Below are positions 38,523-46,770 of a stretch of DNA of 64,000 nucleotides, piece after piece; the stretch's first letter is position 1, and each line of letters begins with the position of its first letter. The notes below the pieces were generated by a model. That model saw only the letters and a list, made by a program, of their open reading frames with translations, was not told where the DNA came from and made no database searches. Where the stretch lies: contig VFZN01000013.1 in assembly GCA_016871195.1 (NCBI GenBank), positions 1-64,000 of the forward strand, in the 5' to 3' direction. This DNA is from Acidobacteriota bacterium. Its GTDB lineage: Bacteria; Acidobacteriota; Vicinamibacteria; Vicinamibacterales; UBA2999. Both the position numbers and the translations under genes were made by a program.

Positions 38523-39581
38523 ATGCACCCTTCCGTGGGCATCCGTTCGATTCTGGTCTGCGAAACTCAGGTGCCGTTCGTCCGCGGTGGAGCCGAACTG
38601 CTAGTCCAGCAGCTCGTCGACCAGCTTCGCCGTCGCGGGTTCACCACCGACAAAGTCTCGGTGCCGTTCCAGTGGCATCCCAAGCAGGAAGTGCTGGCGC
38701 ATGCTGCGGCCTGGCGGCTACTGAATCTCTCGGAAAGCAACGGGCAGCCAGTCGACCTGGTCATCGCGACCAAGTTCCCCACCTACTTTGCCCGCCATCC
38801 CCGCAAGGTCTGTTGGCTGGTGCACCAGCACCGGGCCGTATACGAGCTGGCCGACACACGCTTCAGCGACTATGCCCACGACGAACTTGACGTGGCGCTG
38901 CGCCGGCAGGTGATGGCCCTCGACGAGCAGATGCTCGCGGAATGCGCCGGGTGCTACACGATCTCGCAGACGGTCACGGACCGGCTGGCCCGATTCAACG
39001 ACATCAGTGCGCCGCCGCTCTACCATCCTCCGCTGCTGGCCCCACGCCTCGAGTCGGGGCCGTACGGGTCGTATGTGCTGTCGGTGTCCCGCCTCGAGGA
39101 TAACAAGCGGGTCGACCTCACCGTGCAGGCCATGGCGCAGGCACCGCCGGGGCTCTCGCTCATGGTCGTGGGGGAAGGGTCGCAACGCCGCCGCATCGAA
39201 CAGATGGCCGTTACGCTGGGTATTGGCGACCGCGTACAGTTTGCCGGCGCGGTTAGCGACGATGATCTAGTGACGCTGTATGCCGGGGCATTGGCGGTGG
39301 CGTATGTGCCGTTCGATGAAGACTATGGGCTGGCGACCCTCGAAGGATTTCTCGCGGCGCGTCCCGTCATCACGGCGACCGATTCAGGGGGCACCCTGGA
39401 ATTTGTGACCCATGACGAGACAGGTCTGGTCTGCGACCCGTCGCCCGAGGCCATCGCGGCCGCCATGGCTCGGCTCGACGCCGACCGCGCCCTGGCCGCC
39501 AGGCTCGGCGAGGCCGGCAGGGCGGTCGCCCGGCAGATCACCTGGGATGCGGTCATCGAGCGTCTGGTGTCGCATGGCTGA
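38523..39581 (+). CDS. family 4 glycosyltransferase
   Basis: A 352-residue GT-B protein. The N-terminus has CETQVPFVRGGAELLVQQL (acceptor-side glycine motif). The C-terminal donor domain has LSVSRLEDNKRVDLTVQAM, MVVGEGSQRRRIEQ and the EX7E-like DEDYGLATLEGFLAARPVI. It transfers a sugar from a nucleotide donor in surface-glycan assembly. The ATG at 38523 is preferred; GTG codons at 38505 and 38535 are alternatives and no clear Shine-Dalgarno decides. It is the first gene of the plus-strand locus and overlaps the next start by 8 bases. Confidence 0.85.
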   Translation: MHPSVGIRSILVCETQVPFVRGGAELLVQQLVDQLRRRGFTTDKVSVPFQWHPKQEVLAHAAAWRLLNLSESNGQPVDLVIATKFPTYFARHPRKVCWLVHQHRAVYELADTRFSDYAHDELDVALRRQVMALDEQMLAECAGCYTISQTVTDRLARFNDISAPPLYHPPLLAPRLESGPYGSYVLSVSRLEDNKRVDLTVQAMAQAPPGLSLMVVGEGSQRRRIEQMAVTLGIGDRVQFAGAVSDDDLVTLYAGALAVAYVPFDEDYGLATLEGFLAARPVITATDSGGTLEFVTHDETGLVCDPSPEAIAAAMARLDADRALAARLGEAGRAVARQITWDAVIERLVSHG

Positions 39582-40434
39582 GGTCGGCACGATCTCGGTG
39601 GTGATTCCCGCCTGCAACGAGGCGGCGGTCATCGGCCGTGTCGTGACGGCGCTGAGCGCCTGCGCCGCATGGCACGAGGTGCTCGTCATCGACGATGGGT
39701 CGACCGACGGCACCGCCGACGCGGCCACAGCCGCCGGAGCACGTGTGGTTCGCCATCCCTACAACAAGGGCAACGGGGCGGCCGTCAAGACCGCCATCAG
39801 GCAGGCCACCGGCGACTGGATCATCGTGACCGACGGTGATGGCCAGCATCGCCCCGACGATGTTGTCGCGGTCGCCGCCGCGCTGGGCGACTATGACCTT
39901 GTGGTAGGTGCACGGCGGGCCGAGCATCAGGCCTCAGCGGGTCGCCGGGTGGGCAACGCGGTCCTCAACCGCATCGCCACCTACCTGACCGAGCGACCGG
40001 TGCCTGACCTAACCTCGGGATTGCGGGGGGCGCGTCGCGAGCGCCTGCGCGAGTTCCTGCACCTGCTGCCCAACGGGTTCTCCACTCCGACGACCACGAC
40101 GCTGGCCTTCATCAAGGCGGGCTACAACGTCACGTTCATTCCCATCGAGGTGCAGCCGCGCGTGGGCGTGTCGAAGATCAGGCTAGCGCGCGACGGAGCC
40201 CGCTTCCTGCTGATTCTGGTGAAAGTCATCACGCTGTTCAGTCCGCTGCGCATCTTCCTGCCGCTGAGCGGGGCGTCGCTGCTGCTCGGCCTTGCCTATG
40301 GCGTCTGGCAGGTGATCGCCAAGGGACGCATTCCCAACGGGGCGGTGCTGCTGCTGATGTTTGGCGTGATGGTGTTTCTGGTAGGGCTGGTGTCCGAACA
40401 GATCTCCTCGCTGCGGTCGGAAACGCGCGACTAG
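39574..40434 (+). CDS. family 2 glycosyltransferase, DPM1/DPG-synthase-like, membrane-anchored
   Basis: A 286-residue GT2. The catalytic domain has SVVIPACNEAAVIGRVV, VLVIDDGSTDGTADAA and the DxD in VTDGDGQHRPDD. Two C-terminal membrane helices follow (ILVKVITLFSPLRIFLPL region and AVLLLMFGVMVFLVGLV). This layout is that of polyprenyl-phosphate glycosyltransferases that make dolichol/undecaprenyl-phosphate sugars. The start overlaps the GT4 stop (ATGGCTGA). Confidence 0.85.
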   Translation: MAEVGTISVVIPACNEAAVIGRVVTALSACAAWHEVLVIDDGSTDGTADAATAAGARVVRHPYNKGNGAAVKTAIRQATGDWIIVTDGDGQHRPDDVVAVAAALGDYDLVVGARRAEHQASAGRRVGNAVLNRIATYLTERPVPDLTSGLRGARRERLREFLHLLPNGFSTPTTTTLAFIKAGYNVTFIPIEVQPRVGVSKIRLARDGARFLLILVKVITLFSPLRIFLPLSGASLLLGLAYGVWQVIAKGRIPNGAVLLLMFGVMVFLVGLVSEQISSLRSETRD

Positions 40435-40439
40435 GGCGG

Positions 40440-40475
40440 CTGCCGGTCGGACCTTGTGCCGATACGGTCCGGCAG
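40440..40475 (+). terminator. hairpin after the first two glycosyltransferases
   Basis: GGACC pairs with GGTCC and CTGCC with GGCAG, with a 4-base bulge on the 5' arm, starting 5 bases after the stop codon. The tail GTTTACAATT is only partly T-rich, so termination would be partial. TACAAT (40479-40484) in the tail could be a -10 for the next gene. Confidence 0.35.
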
Positions 40476-40499
40476 GTTTACAATTGCCACGCGCCTGTC

Positions 40500-41276
40500 A
40501 TGTTTGTGAGCCCTACGACGCCGAGCCTGAGCGTCTTCTTCCCCGCGTACAACGACGCCGGCACCATCGCCAGCCTCGTGATCTCGGCCGTGAAGACCGC
40601 GGCCACGCTCACCGACGATTACGAAGTGCTGGTCATCAACGACGGCAGCCGCGATGACACGGCCACCACCCTTGACGAACTGGCACGCGTCTACCCGCAG
40701 CATGTGCGCATCATCCACCACACGGTAAACCGCGGCTACGGCGGCGCGCTGCGCTCGGGCTTCGAGCACGCGCGCAAGGACCTGGTGTTCTACACCGATG
40801 GCGACGCCCAGTACGATCCAGCCGAAATGACCATGCTCTGGACGCACATGACGCCCCACGTCGACTGGGTGAATGGCTGGAAAATCAGTCGCTCTGATCC
40901 GTGGCACCGCATCGTGATCGGCCGCCTCTACCACCACACCGTCAAACGGCTGTTCGGCCTGCAGGTGCGCGATATCGACTGCGACTTCCGCCTCATGCGA
41001 CGCCGCATCTTCGACGTGGTGCAGCTCGAGAAGAGCAGCGGCGTCATCTGCCTCGAGATGATGAAGAAGTTCCAGGACGCCGGCTTCCGCGTGGCCGAGG
41101 TGCCGGTGCATCACTATCACCGGATGCACGGGCAATCGCAGTTCTTCAATATGCCGCGCGTCGCGCGGACGCTCGTCGATGTCATGAAACTCTGGTGGGC
41201 GCTGGTCATCCGGCGCGAACACCTCTCCGGGCAGCGCGCACGCGCCGCAGCCCTCGGGATGCCCCCCGCCGCATGA
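40500..41276 (+). CDS. family 2 glycosyltransferase (soluble)
   Basis: A 258-residue GT2 without membrane helices. Motifs: LSVFFPAYNDAGTIASLV, VLVINDGSRDDTATTL, the DxD in FYTDGDAQYDPAEM and the later DIDCDFRLMRRRIFDV. It resembles dolichyl-phosphate-mannose-synthase-type catalytic domains, but lacks an anchor. A 65-base gap with a hairpin separates it from the previous pair. Its stop overlaps the next start as ATGA. Confidence 0.85.
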   Translation: MFVSPTTPSLSVFFPAYNDAGTIASLVISAVKTAATLTDDYEVLVINDGSRDDTATTLDELARVYPQHVRIIHHTVNRGYGGALRSGFEHARKDLVFYTDGDAQYDPAEMTMLWTHMTPHVDWVNGWKISRSDPWHRIVIGRLYHHTVKRLFGLQVRDIDCDFRLMRRRIFDVVQLEKSSGVICLEMMKKFQDAGFRVAEVPVHHYHRMHGQSQFFNMPRVARTLVDVMKLWWALVIRREHLSGQRARAAALGMPPAA

Positions 41277-42265
41277 CGTCTCTCGACGACTACCGCGGAC
41301 GTCGCGTCCTCATCACCGGCGGCCTCGGCTTCATCGGCAGCAACCTGGCGCACCGGCTCGTCGCACTCGGAGCCGACGTGCTGCTGGTCGATTCGCTGAT
41401 TCCCGATTACGGCGGCAATCTCGAGAACATTGCCGGGCTCGAGTCGCGGGTGCGGGTGAATATTGCCGATGTGCGCCAGGCCAGCACGATGAACTACCTG
41501 GTGCAGGGGCAGGATGTCATCTTTAATCTCGCCGGGCAGGTCAGCCACATCGACAGCATGCGCGACCCGCACACCGACCTCGACATCAACTGCCGCAGCC
41601 AGCTGACGATCCTCGAGGCGTGCCGGCACCACAACCCCGGGGTGAAAGTGGTCTATGCCAGCACGCGGCAGATCTACGGCCGCCCTGACTCGCTGCCGGT
41701 GACCGAGCAGCACCTCGTGCGGCCTACGGATATCAACGGTATCAACAAGGCCGCCGGCGAGTACTACCATCTCGTTTACAACAATGTTTTCGGCGTAAAG
41801 GCCTGCGCGCTCCGCCTCACGAACATCTACGGCCCGCGGCAGTTGCTCAGGCACAACCGCCAGGGGTTCATCGGCTGGTTCGTGCGCCTCATCCTCGAAG
41901 ATCAGGAACTGCAGGTGTTCGGCGATGGGTCGCAGCTGCGCGACTTCGTCTTCGTCGACGATGCGGTCGAGGCCTTCCTCGCAGCGGGGCTGAGCGACGC
42001 GATGAACGGCGAGGCGCTCAATGTCGGTGGTGACACTCCCATCAGCCATCGCGACCTGGTCGAACGGATGATTGCCGTGGCCGGCACCGGGCGCGTCCGC
42101 TATGTCGAATGGCCTGCCGAGAAAAAGGCCATCGACATCGGCAGCATTTACTCGGACGCGTCGCACTTCTCCGCCGTGACGGGCTGGACGCCACGCGTCG
42201 CCCTGGACGAAGGCCTGCGCCGCACGTTCGAGTACTATCGCTCACGCTTGGTCCACTATGTCTGA
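41273..42265 (+). CDS. NAD-dependent sugar epimerase/dehydratase with atypical active site
   Basis: A 330-residue extended SDR. The NAD loop is ITGGLGFIGSNLAHRL. The usual YxxxK active site is replaced: TDINGINKAAGEYYH keeps the Lys but has Asn four residues before it. The substrate half includes LRLTNIYGPRQLL and GDGSQLRDFVFVDD. The family converts nucleotide sugars; the missing Tyr means the acid/base step must differ or the product is unusual. It is packed between the GT2 (ATGA overlap) and the aminotransferase (8-base overlap). Confidence 0.82.
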   Translation: MTSLDDYRGRRVLITGGLGFIGSNLAHRLVALGADVLLVDSLIPDYGGNLENIAGLESRVRVNIADVRQASTMNYLVQGQDVIFNLAGQVSHIDSMRDPHTDLDINCRSQLTILEACRHHNPGVKVVYASTRQIYGRPDSLPVTEQHLVRPTDINGINKAAGEYYHLVYNNVFGVKACALRLTNIYGPRQLLRHNRQGFIGWFVRLILEDQELQVFGDGSQLRDFVFVDDAVEAFLAAGLSDAMNGEALNVGGDTPISHRDLVERMIAVAGTGRVRYVEWPAEKKAIDIGSIYSDASHFSAVTGWTPRVALDEGLRRTFEYYRSRLVHYV

Positions 42266-43349
42266 CCCCTCGCGCGTGGTCTTCAATGCCCTGCGGCCCG
42301 CCGAGGACGCCGATGCGATCGCAGCCGCCCTGGTCCGCGTCGTCGCGTCGGGCTGGTACATTCTCGGCCCCGAGGTCGAGCAGTTCGAGGCCGAGTTTGC
42401 CGCGGCCTGCCACGCCACACACGCGGTCGGCGTCGGCACTGGCACCGATGCCATCACGCTTATCCTGCGCGCCCTCGACATCGGCCCGGGTGACGAAGTC
42501 ATCACGCCGCCGCTGTCGGCTGCCTACTCGGCCCTCGCGGTCATGATGACCGGTGCGACGCCGGTCTTCGCGGACATCGACCCGCAGCGCCTGACCATCG
42601 ACCCGCAGGCTGCCGCCGCCGCCGTCACGCCGCGTACCCGCGCCCTGCTGCCCGTGCACCTGTATGGTCAGTCGGCAGACATGACACCGCTGCTGGCGCT
42701 GGCCGAGCGGCACGGCCTCGCCCTGGTGGAAGACTGCGCACAGGCCCACCTCTGCACCAGCGAAGGACGGCCGGTCGGGACGATGGGCATTGCCGGGGCC
42801 TTCAGCTTCTATCCGACGAAAAATCTCGGGGCCCTGGGCGATGGTGGAGCCGTCGTGACGCGCGATGCGACGCTGGCCCAGCGGCTGCGTCGCCTCAGAA
42901 ACGGCGGACAGACCACGCGGTATCACCACGAGGAAGCCGGCGCGAACAGCCGCCTCGATGAGATACAGGCGGCGGTGCTGCGCGCACGCCTGCCGTATCT
43001 CGCCGGCTGGACGACGCGACGCCGCCAGATCGCGCAGACCTACCGCGCCGGCTTGACCGGCACCGCGGTGCACGTGCCTCCCCCGTATGATGACGGGCAC
43101 GTCTACCACCTGTTTCCCGTACTGACACCGCAGCGGACGGCGTTCCAGGCCCATCTGCTGGCACAGGGTGTTGAAACGCTCATCCACTATCCGGTGCCGA
43201 TTCCCCGACAGCCGGCGCTGTCGTCCCTGCATCCGCGGCAGTGTGCCGTGGCTGACCGCATCTGCGGCGAGGTGTGCTCGCTGCCACTGTATCCCTCCCT
43301 GTCCGACCCCGAGGTCGATCGCGTGATCGCCTCTGTCAGGAGTTTCTGA
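42258..43349 (+). CDS. DegT/DnrJ/EryC1/StrS family sugar aminotransferase
   Basis: A 363-residue PLP enzyme. The PLP-binding Lys is in SFYPTKNLGALGDGG; other family segments are GVGTGTDAITLILRAL, VHLYGQSADMTPLLALA and EDCAQAH. It transfers an amino group to a keto sugar nucleotide, such as a 3- or 4-keto sugar, for amino-sugar glycans. The start overlaps the epimerase stop, and its stop shares one base with the next ATG (TGATG), so the three genes are tightly coupled. Confidence 0.9.
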   Translation: MSDPSRVVFNALRPAEDADAIAAALVRVVASGWYILGPEVEQFEAEFAAACHATHAVGVGTGTDAITLILRALDIGPGDEVITPPLSAAYSALAVMMTGATPVFADIDPQRLTIDPQAAAAAVTPRTRALLPVHLYGQSADMTPLLALAERHGLALVEDCAQAHLCTSEGRPVGTMGIAGAFSFYPTKNLGALGDGGAVVTRDATLAQRLRRLRNGGQTTRYHHEEAGANSRLDEIQAAVLRARLPYLAGWTTRRRQIAQTYRAGLTGTAVHVPPPYDDGHVYHLFPVLTPQRTAFQAHLLAQGVETLIHYPVPIPRQPALSSLHPRQCAVADRICGEVCSLPLYPSLSDPEVDRVIASVRSF

Positions 43350-44326
43350 TGCGCGTGCTCATCACCGGGGGCGCTGGCTTCATCGGTTCGCACCTCTGCG
43401 AGGCGTTGCTGGCCGCAGGCCATCACGTCGATGTGCTCGACAATCTGTCGACCGGGCGCCTCGAGAACCTGGCCGCGTTCCGCGACTCGCCCCGCTTCAC
43501 CTGCACCATCGACACGGTCTTCAACGAGTCGCTGGTGGCCGCGATGATCGCCCGTGTCGACGTGGTCTTTCACCTGGCTGCGGCGGTCGGCGTCAAGCTC
43601 ATCGTCCAGGAGCCCGTGCACACCATCGAAACCAATGTGCACGGCACCGAGGTGGTGCTGCGCCAGGCAGTACCCGGCAGGCAGCTCGTGTTCATCGCGT
43701 CGACGTCAGAGGTGTACGGCAAGAGCACCGCGGTGCCCTTCCGTGAGGATGCCGACCTGGTGATGGGCTCGACGACACGCCATCGCTGGGCCTATGCGTG
43801 CAGCAAGGCCCTCGATGAATTTCTGGCGCTCGCCTACTGGAAGCAGCACCAGCTGCCGGTGATTGTGCTGCGATTCTTCAACACCGTGGGTCCGCGCCAG
43901 ACGGGGCAATACGGCATGGTGCTGCCGACGCTGGTGCGGCAGGCCCTGACCGGTGCGCCGCTCACGGTATTCGGCGACGGTACACAGACTCGCAGCTTCA
44001 CCTATGTGGGTGACGTCGTGTGGGCGCTGCTGCAACTGATGCAGACACCCTCGGCCGTGGGACAGGTCTTCAATGTGGGCAACACCGGCGAAATCTCGAT
44101 TCGCCATCTGGCCGAGCGCATCCTCGCCATCACGGGCAGCCCCTCGCCCATCGTGACAATTCCCTACGAAGAAGCCTACGACCCGGGCTTCGAGGACATG
44201 CCACGGCGCGTGCCCGACCTGTCAAAGCTGACCGCCGCCATCGGCTACCAGCCGAAGGTGCAGCTCAACGAAATCATCCAGCGGGTGGTCGACAGCCAGC
44301 GCGAGTCTGAGCCCGCCCTCCCGTAA
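43349..44326 (+). CDS. NAD-dependent nucleotide-sugar epimerase (UDP-glucose 4-epimerase/UDP-glucuronate decarboxylase-like)
   Basis: A 325-residue extended SDR. NAD loop ITGGAGFIGSHLCEALL, Ser/Thr site FIASTSEVYGKS, and an intact Y-x-x-x-K in HRWAYACSKALDEF. RFFNTVGPRQTGQYGMV and FGDGTQTRSFTYVGD follow. It interconverts UDP-hexose or UDP-uronate sugars; the exact substrate cannot be read. The ATG overlaps the aminotransferase stop by one base. Confidence 0.88.
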   Translation: MRVLITGGAGFIGSHLCEALLAAGHHVDVLDNLSTGRLENLAAFRDSPRFTCTIDTVFNESLVAAMIARVDVVFHLAAAVGVKLIVQEPVHTIETNVHGTEVVLRQAVPGRQLVFIASTSEVYGKSTAVPFREDADLVMGSTTRHRWAYACSKALDEFLALAYWKQHQLPVIVLRFFNTVGPRQTGQYGMVLPTLVRQALTGAPLTVFGDGTQTRSFTYVGDVVWALLQLMQTPSAVGQVFNVGNTGEISIRHLAERILAITGSPSPIVTIPYEEAYDPGFEDMPRRVPDLSKLTAAIGYQPKVQLNEIIQRVVDSQRESEPALP

Positions 44327-44362
44327 CTCCGGAGGACACCATCGTGACGCAGACCGCGGGCG

Positions 44363-44368
44363 TATAAT
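44363..44368 (+). promoter_or_regulatory. perfect -10 hexamer (TATAAT) before the STN-domain gene
   Basis: TATAAT lies 16 bases before the ATG at 44385, with no good -35 at 16-18 bases. The predicted start near 44375 falls inside the purine-rich GAGAGAGG ribosome-binding site, giving a very short leader. Confidence 0.4.
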
Positions 44369-44384
44369 CGTGAGAGAGGTCGCC

Positions 44385-45224
44385 ATGCACACGATGCCCC
44401 TGCCGAGTCTTGCGCTCGCCGCTGCACTGGTCGCCTGCGGTGCCCAGGCACACGCGCAGGGGCAGGCGACCCTGCACTTTGCCGAGGGACGCGTGAGCGT
44501 GTCAGCCGCCAATGTGCCGCTGCGCACCCTGCTGGAAGACTGGGCCCGCCTCGGGCAGACCCGCATCGTCAATCTCGATCGGGTCGTGACCACTCCTGTC
44601 TCCATCACCCTCGAGAACGTGCCCGAGGCCGAGGCCCTCGAAGTCATCATGCGCAGTGCGGCAGGCTACATGGCAGCCCCGCGCGCCGTGCGCCTGGCCG
44701 GAGCCTCGACCTTCGACCGCATTCTCGTCATGCCTGTGGGCAGCGCGTCAGGCGACGCCGCTGCTGACGATGGAGCGCGACGGGGCGCTGGCGCTGATGC
44801 CTCGGCGCGGCAGCGCAGGGGACGCGGAACAGGGGCGCCGTCGATCGACCCCGTGCCCATGCCCGACATCGTCAACACCGATGCCGATTCGCCCTTCGGG
44901 CAACCGGTCGACAATCCCTTTCAGGCCAATCCATTCATGAACGCCGGGCAGCCACCGGCGTTCGGCCAACCGACGCCGTTCGGGACCCCGGTGCTGCCGG
45001 GACCCACGCCGCCCCCGCTGTTCGGGCCTGTCGATGGTGCGGGGGCCACGTTCCCGACCCAGAATCCCTTCCTGCAACTGACCCCGATGCAGCCGTCGGG
45101 CGCACCACTGGCCCCGGCCGCAGGTCCGTCTAACGGCCTCGGCGGCGCCACCCTGCCGGGCGTGGTGATGCCCACCACGCCACCTCCCGCGGGCACCCCC
45201 GGCCGTCCGCCCGGCGGCGCCTAG
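44385..45224 (+). CDS. secreted STN-domain-like protein with Pro/Asn-Pro-Phe-rich tail
   Basis: A 279-residue protein. Residues 1-25 form a signal peptide (LPSLALAAALVACGAQAHAQ). Residues 30-100 match the secretin/TonB short N-terminal (STN) pattern: VSAANVPLRTLLEDWARLG, then VSITLENVPEAEALEVIM. The rest (about 110-279) is low-complexity, rich in Pro, Gly, Gln and Phe with three NPF motifs and several PFG motifs, and has no recognisable fold. STN domains normally cap secretins or TonB receptors; here the barrel is absent. It may bind an outer-membrane glycan export channel. GAGAGAGG supports the ATG; an upstream GTG at 44370 is less likely. Confidence 0.65.
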   Translation: MHTMPLPSLALAAALVACGAQAHAQGQATLHFAEGRVSVSAANVPLRTLLEDWARLGQTRIVNLDRVVTTPVSITLENVPEAEALEVIMRSAAGYMAAPRAVRLAGASTFDRILVMPVGSASGDAAADDGARRGAGADASARQRRGRGTGAPSIDPVPMPDIVNTDADSPFGQPVDNPFQANPFMNAGQPPAFGQPTPFGTPVLPGPTPPPLFGPVDGAGATFPTQNPFLQLTPMQPSGAPLAPAAGPSNGLGGATLPGVVMPTTPPPAGTPGRPPGGA

Positions 45225-45255
45225 GCGCGCCCGGCGCACCAGCCCGCATCCGTCG

Positions 45256-46296
45256 ATGGCCGACATCGAACTGTTCTCGCCCGACGACCGTCGCAGCCTC
45301 GACCTGCTCTTCCGACGCACCGAGGGACACGAGGCCGCCGACCGTCTCGCGTTTCTCTGGGACTGGGAACGCCGCAATCCCGCAGGCCTCGGAGGACGTC
45401 CCTCCATTCTGGTCGTGCGTGAAGGACCCACAGTCATCGCGGCCTGTCCCGTCATGCGCGTCCGGGCCGTGGTTCACGGTCAGGTGGTGACCGGCGCGTG
45501 GAGCGATGGCCCCCTGGTGGTCGGCGAACGCCAGCGGCAGGGGCTGGGGGGCGCGCTGCTCCGCGCCTGGGACCGCAGCAGTGGCCTGACGCTCGGGGCA
45601 CGGCTCACCGAGGCCACGCGGCAACGCCTCGACGAGATGCGCTGGCCGGCCGCCGTCAGTGTGCCCTGCCTCGTGAAGCCCATCAGCCGCCGCGCCCTGC
45701 GCCTGCCGCATTGGCCCGTGGCCCTCAACCGCCTGGTGTCGGCGGTGACGCTGCCGTTCGTGCGCCTGGTCTCGCGGCTGCAGCCTATCGCCGACGAAAT
45801 TGAATCGGTGCGCCGGTTTCCCGCCGAGGTCGATACCCTCTGGGCCGAGGTGCGCGACAGCTTTGATGTGGCCGTCTGCCGCGAGGCCACCTATCTCAAC
45901 TGGAAGTTCCTCGAGGCCCCGCACGTGCGCTATCACGTGGCCCTGCTGCGCCGCGACGGACAGCTGCGCGGCTATGTGGTCTATCGCCATGGCCGCGAAC
46001 CTCAGGGCCGGGTGACGACCATCATCGATTTGCTGGCACACCCCGGCGACGTCCGCACCATCGCGGCGCTGGCCAGCTGGGTCGATCGCGAAGCCCGCAG
46101 CGAAGACGTCGACAAGGTCCGCTGCTATGTCACCCACAAGGGGTTCCGCCGCGCCCTGAGGCGTCTGGGGTTCTTTGCCGTGCGATCTGATCTGGCATTG
46201 ACCGTCAAGGTCAACGGCGTCAGCGTCGCGCCGGCCTTCTATACCGATACGGAACGGTGGCACTTCACCCTCGGTGATGGCACGATCGATCACTGA
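45256..46296 (+). CDS. GNAT-fold acyltransferase
   Basis: A 346-residue protein with a GNAT-like acetyl-CoA site in its N-terminal half (LVVGERQRQGLGGALLRAWD, an R/Q-x-x-G-x-G/A pattern) and a second, degenerate GNAT half (YLNWKFLEAPHVRYHVALL, GQLRGYVVYRHG). The YLNW(R/K) pattern is common in GNAT proteins of polysaccharide clusters, where they acylate amino sugars. It follows a DegT aminotransferase two genes upstream, which would provide the amine (inference). No signal peptide. Confidence 0.65.
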   Translation: MADIELFSPDDRRSLDLLFRRTEGHEAADRLAFLWDWERRNPAGLGGRPSILVVREGPTVIAACPVMRVRAVVHGQVVTGAWSDGPLVVGERQRQGLGGALLRAWDRSSGLTLGARLTEATRQRLDEMRWPAAVSVPCLVKPISRRALRLPHWPVALNRLVSAVTLPFVRLVSRLQPIADEIESVRRFPAEVDTLWAEVRDSFDVAVCREATYLNWKFLEAPHVRYHVALLRRDGQLRGYVVYRHGREPQGRVTTIIDLLAHPGDVRTIAALASWVDREARSEDVDKVRCYVTHKGFRRALRRLGFFAVRSDLALTVKVNGVSVAPAFYTDTERWHFTLGDGTIDH

Positions 46297-46317
46297 TGTC
46301 CGAGAAACGAGCGTCCC

Positions 46318-46770
46318 ATGTCCCTTGAAACACAGCTGAGCACCGATATCGCCGCCGCCATGAAGGCCCGCGACACGGTGCGCCTGTCGACCTTCCGCAT
46401 GCTCAAGACGGCGCTGACCACCAAGAGCATCGAGAAGGGCCGTGCCCTCGAGCCGGCCGAAGAGCTGCAGGTCGTCAGCGCGCTGGTCAAGCAGCGCCGC
46501 GATTCGATCGAACAGTTTGTCGCCGGTCACCGTCCCGATCTCGCGGCGAAGGAGCAGGCCGAAATCGAGGTGCTCGAAACGCTGTTGCCACCGGCCGCCT
46601 CCGACACCGACATCGCCGACGCTGTCGAAGCTGCCGTCACCGAAACGGCCGCGACCAGCGCGAAGGATATGGGACGCGTGATGAAGGCCGTCATGGCCAG
46701 GCTGGCCGGGAAGACAGCCGACGGACGGAAGGTCAACGAGGCCGTGCGCGCACGCCTCGCGCAGGGATGA
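46318..46770 (+). CDS. yqeY: GatB/YqeY family protein
   Basis: A 150-residue, all-helical YqeY protein: RLSTFRMLKTALTTKSIEKG, LVKQRRDSIEQF and the C-terminal KDMGRVMKAVMARLAGKTADGR. The last part matches the tail domain of GatB that grips tRNA. Stand-alone YqeY proteins have an uncertain tRNA-related role. It often lies near dnaG; here it is beside murJ and overlaps its start (ATGA). Confidence 0.9.
   Translation: MSLETQLSTDIAAAMKARDTVRLSTFRMLKTALTTKSIEKGRALEPAEELQVVSALVKQRRDSIEQFVAGHRPDLAAKEQAEIEVLETLLPPAASDTDIADAVEAAVTETAATSAKDMGRVMKAVMARLAGKTADGRKVNEAVRARLAQG

Noticed and set aside
44330-44336. CTCCGGAG palindrome after the second epimerase
   Set aside because: Eight self-complementary bases with no loop or T-run; too small for a terminator.
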